Of a DNA stretch of 5,171 bases, positions 5,048 to 5,171 are shown one piece after another. The notes under the pieces are model-generated. The model was not told the origin of the DNA, made no database searches, and worked only from the letters and a program-made list of their open reading frames with translations. Numbering within the stretch: position 1 is the first letter of the stretch; each line of letters opens with the position of its first letter. Made by a program: the position numbers and the translations under genes. This DNA is from Acidobacteriota bacterium (GTDB lineage: Bacteria; Acidobacteriota; Vicinamibacteria; Vicinamibacterales; UBA2999): positions 1 through 5,171 of the forward strand of contig JACCSI010000176.1 in the NCBI GenBank assembly GCA_013813075.1. Reading direction: 5' to 3'.

Positions 5048-5171
5048 CTAGACGAATCGTTTGAGCGCGTCGATCTGTGTTTCGAGCTCTTCGGGGGAGA
5101 GCTCACGGAACCGGGCCGGCAGGAATCGCGCGTCCGTGCACTCTTTGACCGCAATCAGGTCCATGTATTCC
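5048..5171 (-). CDS. C-terminal end of an unidentified protein (partial at right edge)
   Basis: An open frame enters from the right edge and stops at TAG (5050-5048), giving 40 visible residues. They include the stretches YMDLIAVKECTDARFLP and FRELSPEELETQIDALKRFV. The composition is that of a real soluble protein end: the last part is an amphipathic, Glu/Leu-rich helix, and codon third positions are mostly G or C. An in-frame ATG at 5164-5162 could in principle start a 38-residue protein, but its upstream bases (GGAATAC) are a poor ribosome site, so a tail of a longer gene is more likely. I do not recognise the family. It lies on the same strand as the PspA-like gene, 145 bases upstream of it, so it may belong to the same transcript or be the preceding gene. 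I see no signal, membrane segment or catalytic motif in the visible part. Confidence 0.6.
   Translation of the reverse strand, partial: EYMDLIAVKECTDARFLPARFRELSPEELETQIDALKRFV

Noticed and set aside
4903..5154. N-terminal extension of the PspA open frame by 84 residues
   Set aside because: The extension is Arg/Ser-rich, overlaps the better-looking tail of the upstream gene, and a strong ribosome site sits just before ATG 4902 where PspA family similarity begins.
1..5171. tRNA, rRNA, CRISPR array, insertion sequence or attachment site
   Set aside because: I saw no cloverleaf-like segments, spaced direct repeats, terminal inverted repeats or transposase/integrase motifs; the window is almost completely filled by the minus-strand genes.

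Overview
The window is GC-rich and every gene I can support lies on the minus strand, so transcription runs from high to low coordinates. A Tat-type signal peptide, an OmpA-like peptidoglycan-binding domain and a likely lipoprotein signal point to a diderm (Gram-negative-type) bacterium. Nothing in the sequence fixes the taxon. An AT-richer, period-7 spacer repeat reminds me of intergenic sequence in Acidobacteriota-like genomes, but that is only an impression.

Layout in transcription order: (1) 5171-5048, the C-terminal tail of an unidentified protein entering from the right edge. (2) 5047-4903, a 145-base gap with a possible -10 element and a good ribosome binding site. (3) 4902-4168, a PspA/IM30 (phage shock / Vipp1 superfamily) coiled-coil membrane-stress protein. 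(4) 4171-2507, a membrane-anchored fusion of an NMT1/SsuA/NrtA-type periplasmic substrate-binding domain with a C-terminal OmpA-like domain, overlapping the pspA-like gene by 4 bases (ATGA). (5) 2506-2429, a short spacer with a degenerate 7-base tandem repeat and a small hairpin. (6) 2428-950, a Tat-exported flavin monoamine oxidase-like enzyme. (7) 953-174, a secreted, probably lipidated, von Willebrand factor A (VWA) protein starting with GTG and overlapping the oxidase by 4 bases (GTGA). (8) 173-84, a 90-base spacer with a hairpin. (9) 83-1, the signal-peptide end of another exported protein leaving the window on the left.

The cluster reads as an envelope module. A cytoplasmic PspA-like protein that should sit on the inner face of the inner membrane is translationally coupled to a protein that crosses that membrane once and carries, on the outside, a ligand-binding domain and a peptidoglycan-binding domain. 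Downstream come a periplasmic flavoenzyme and an exported VWA adhesion/scaffold protein, also translationally coupled to each other. No ABC permease or ATPase is visible here, so the substrate-binding domain may sense a ligand rather than feed a transporter. That joint role is inference; the individual family assignments are well supported by sequence motifs.
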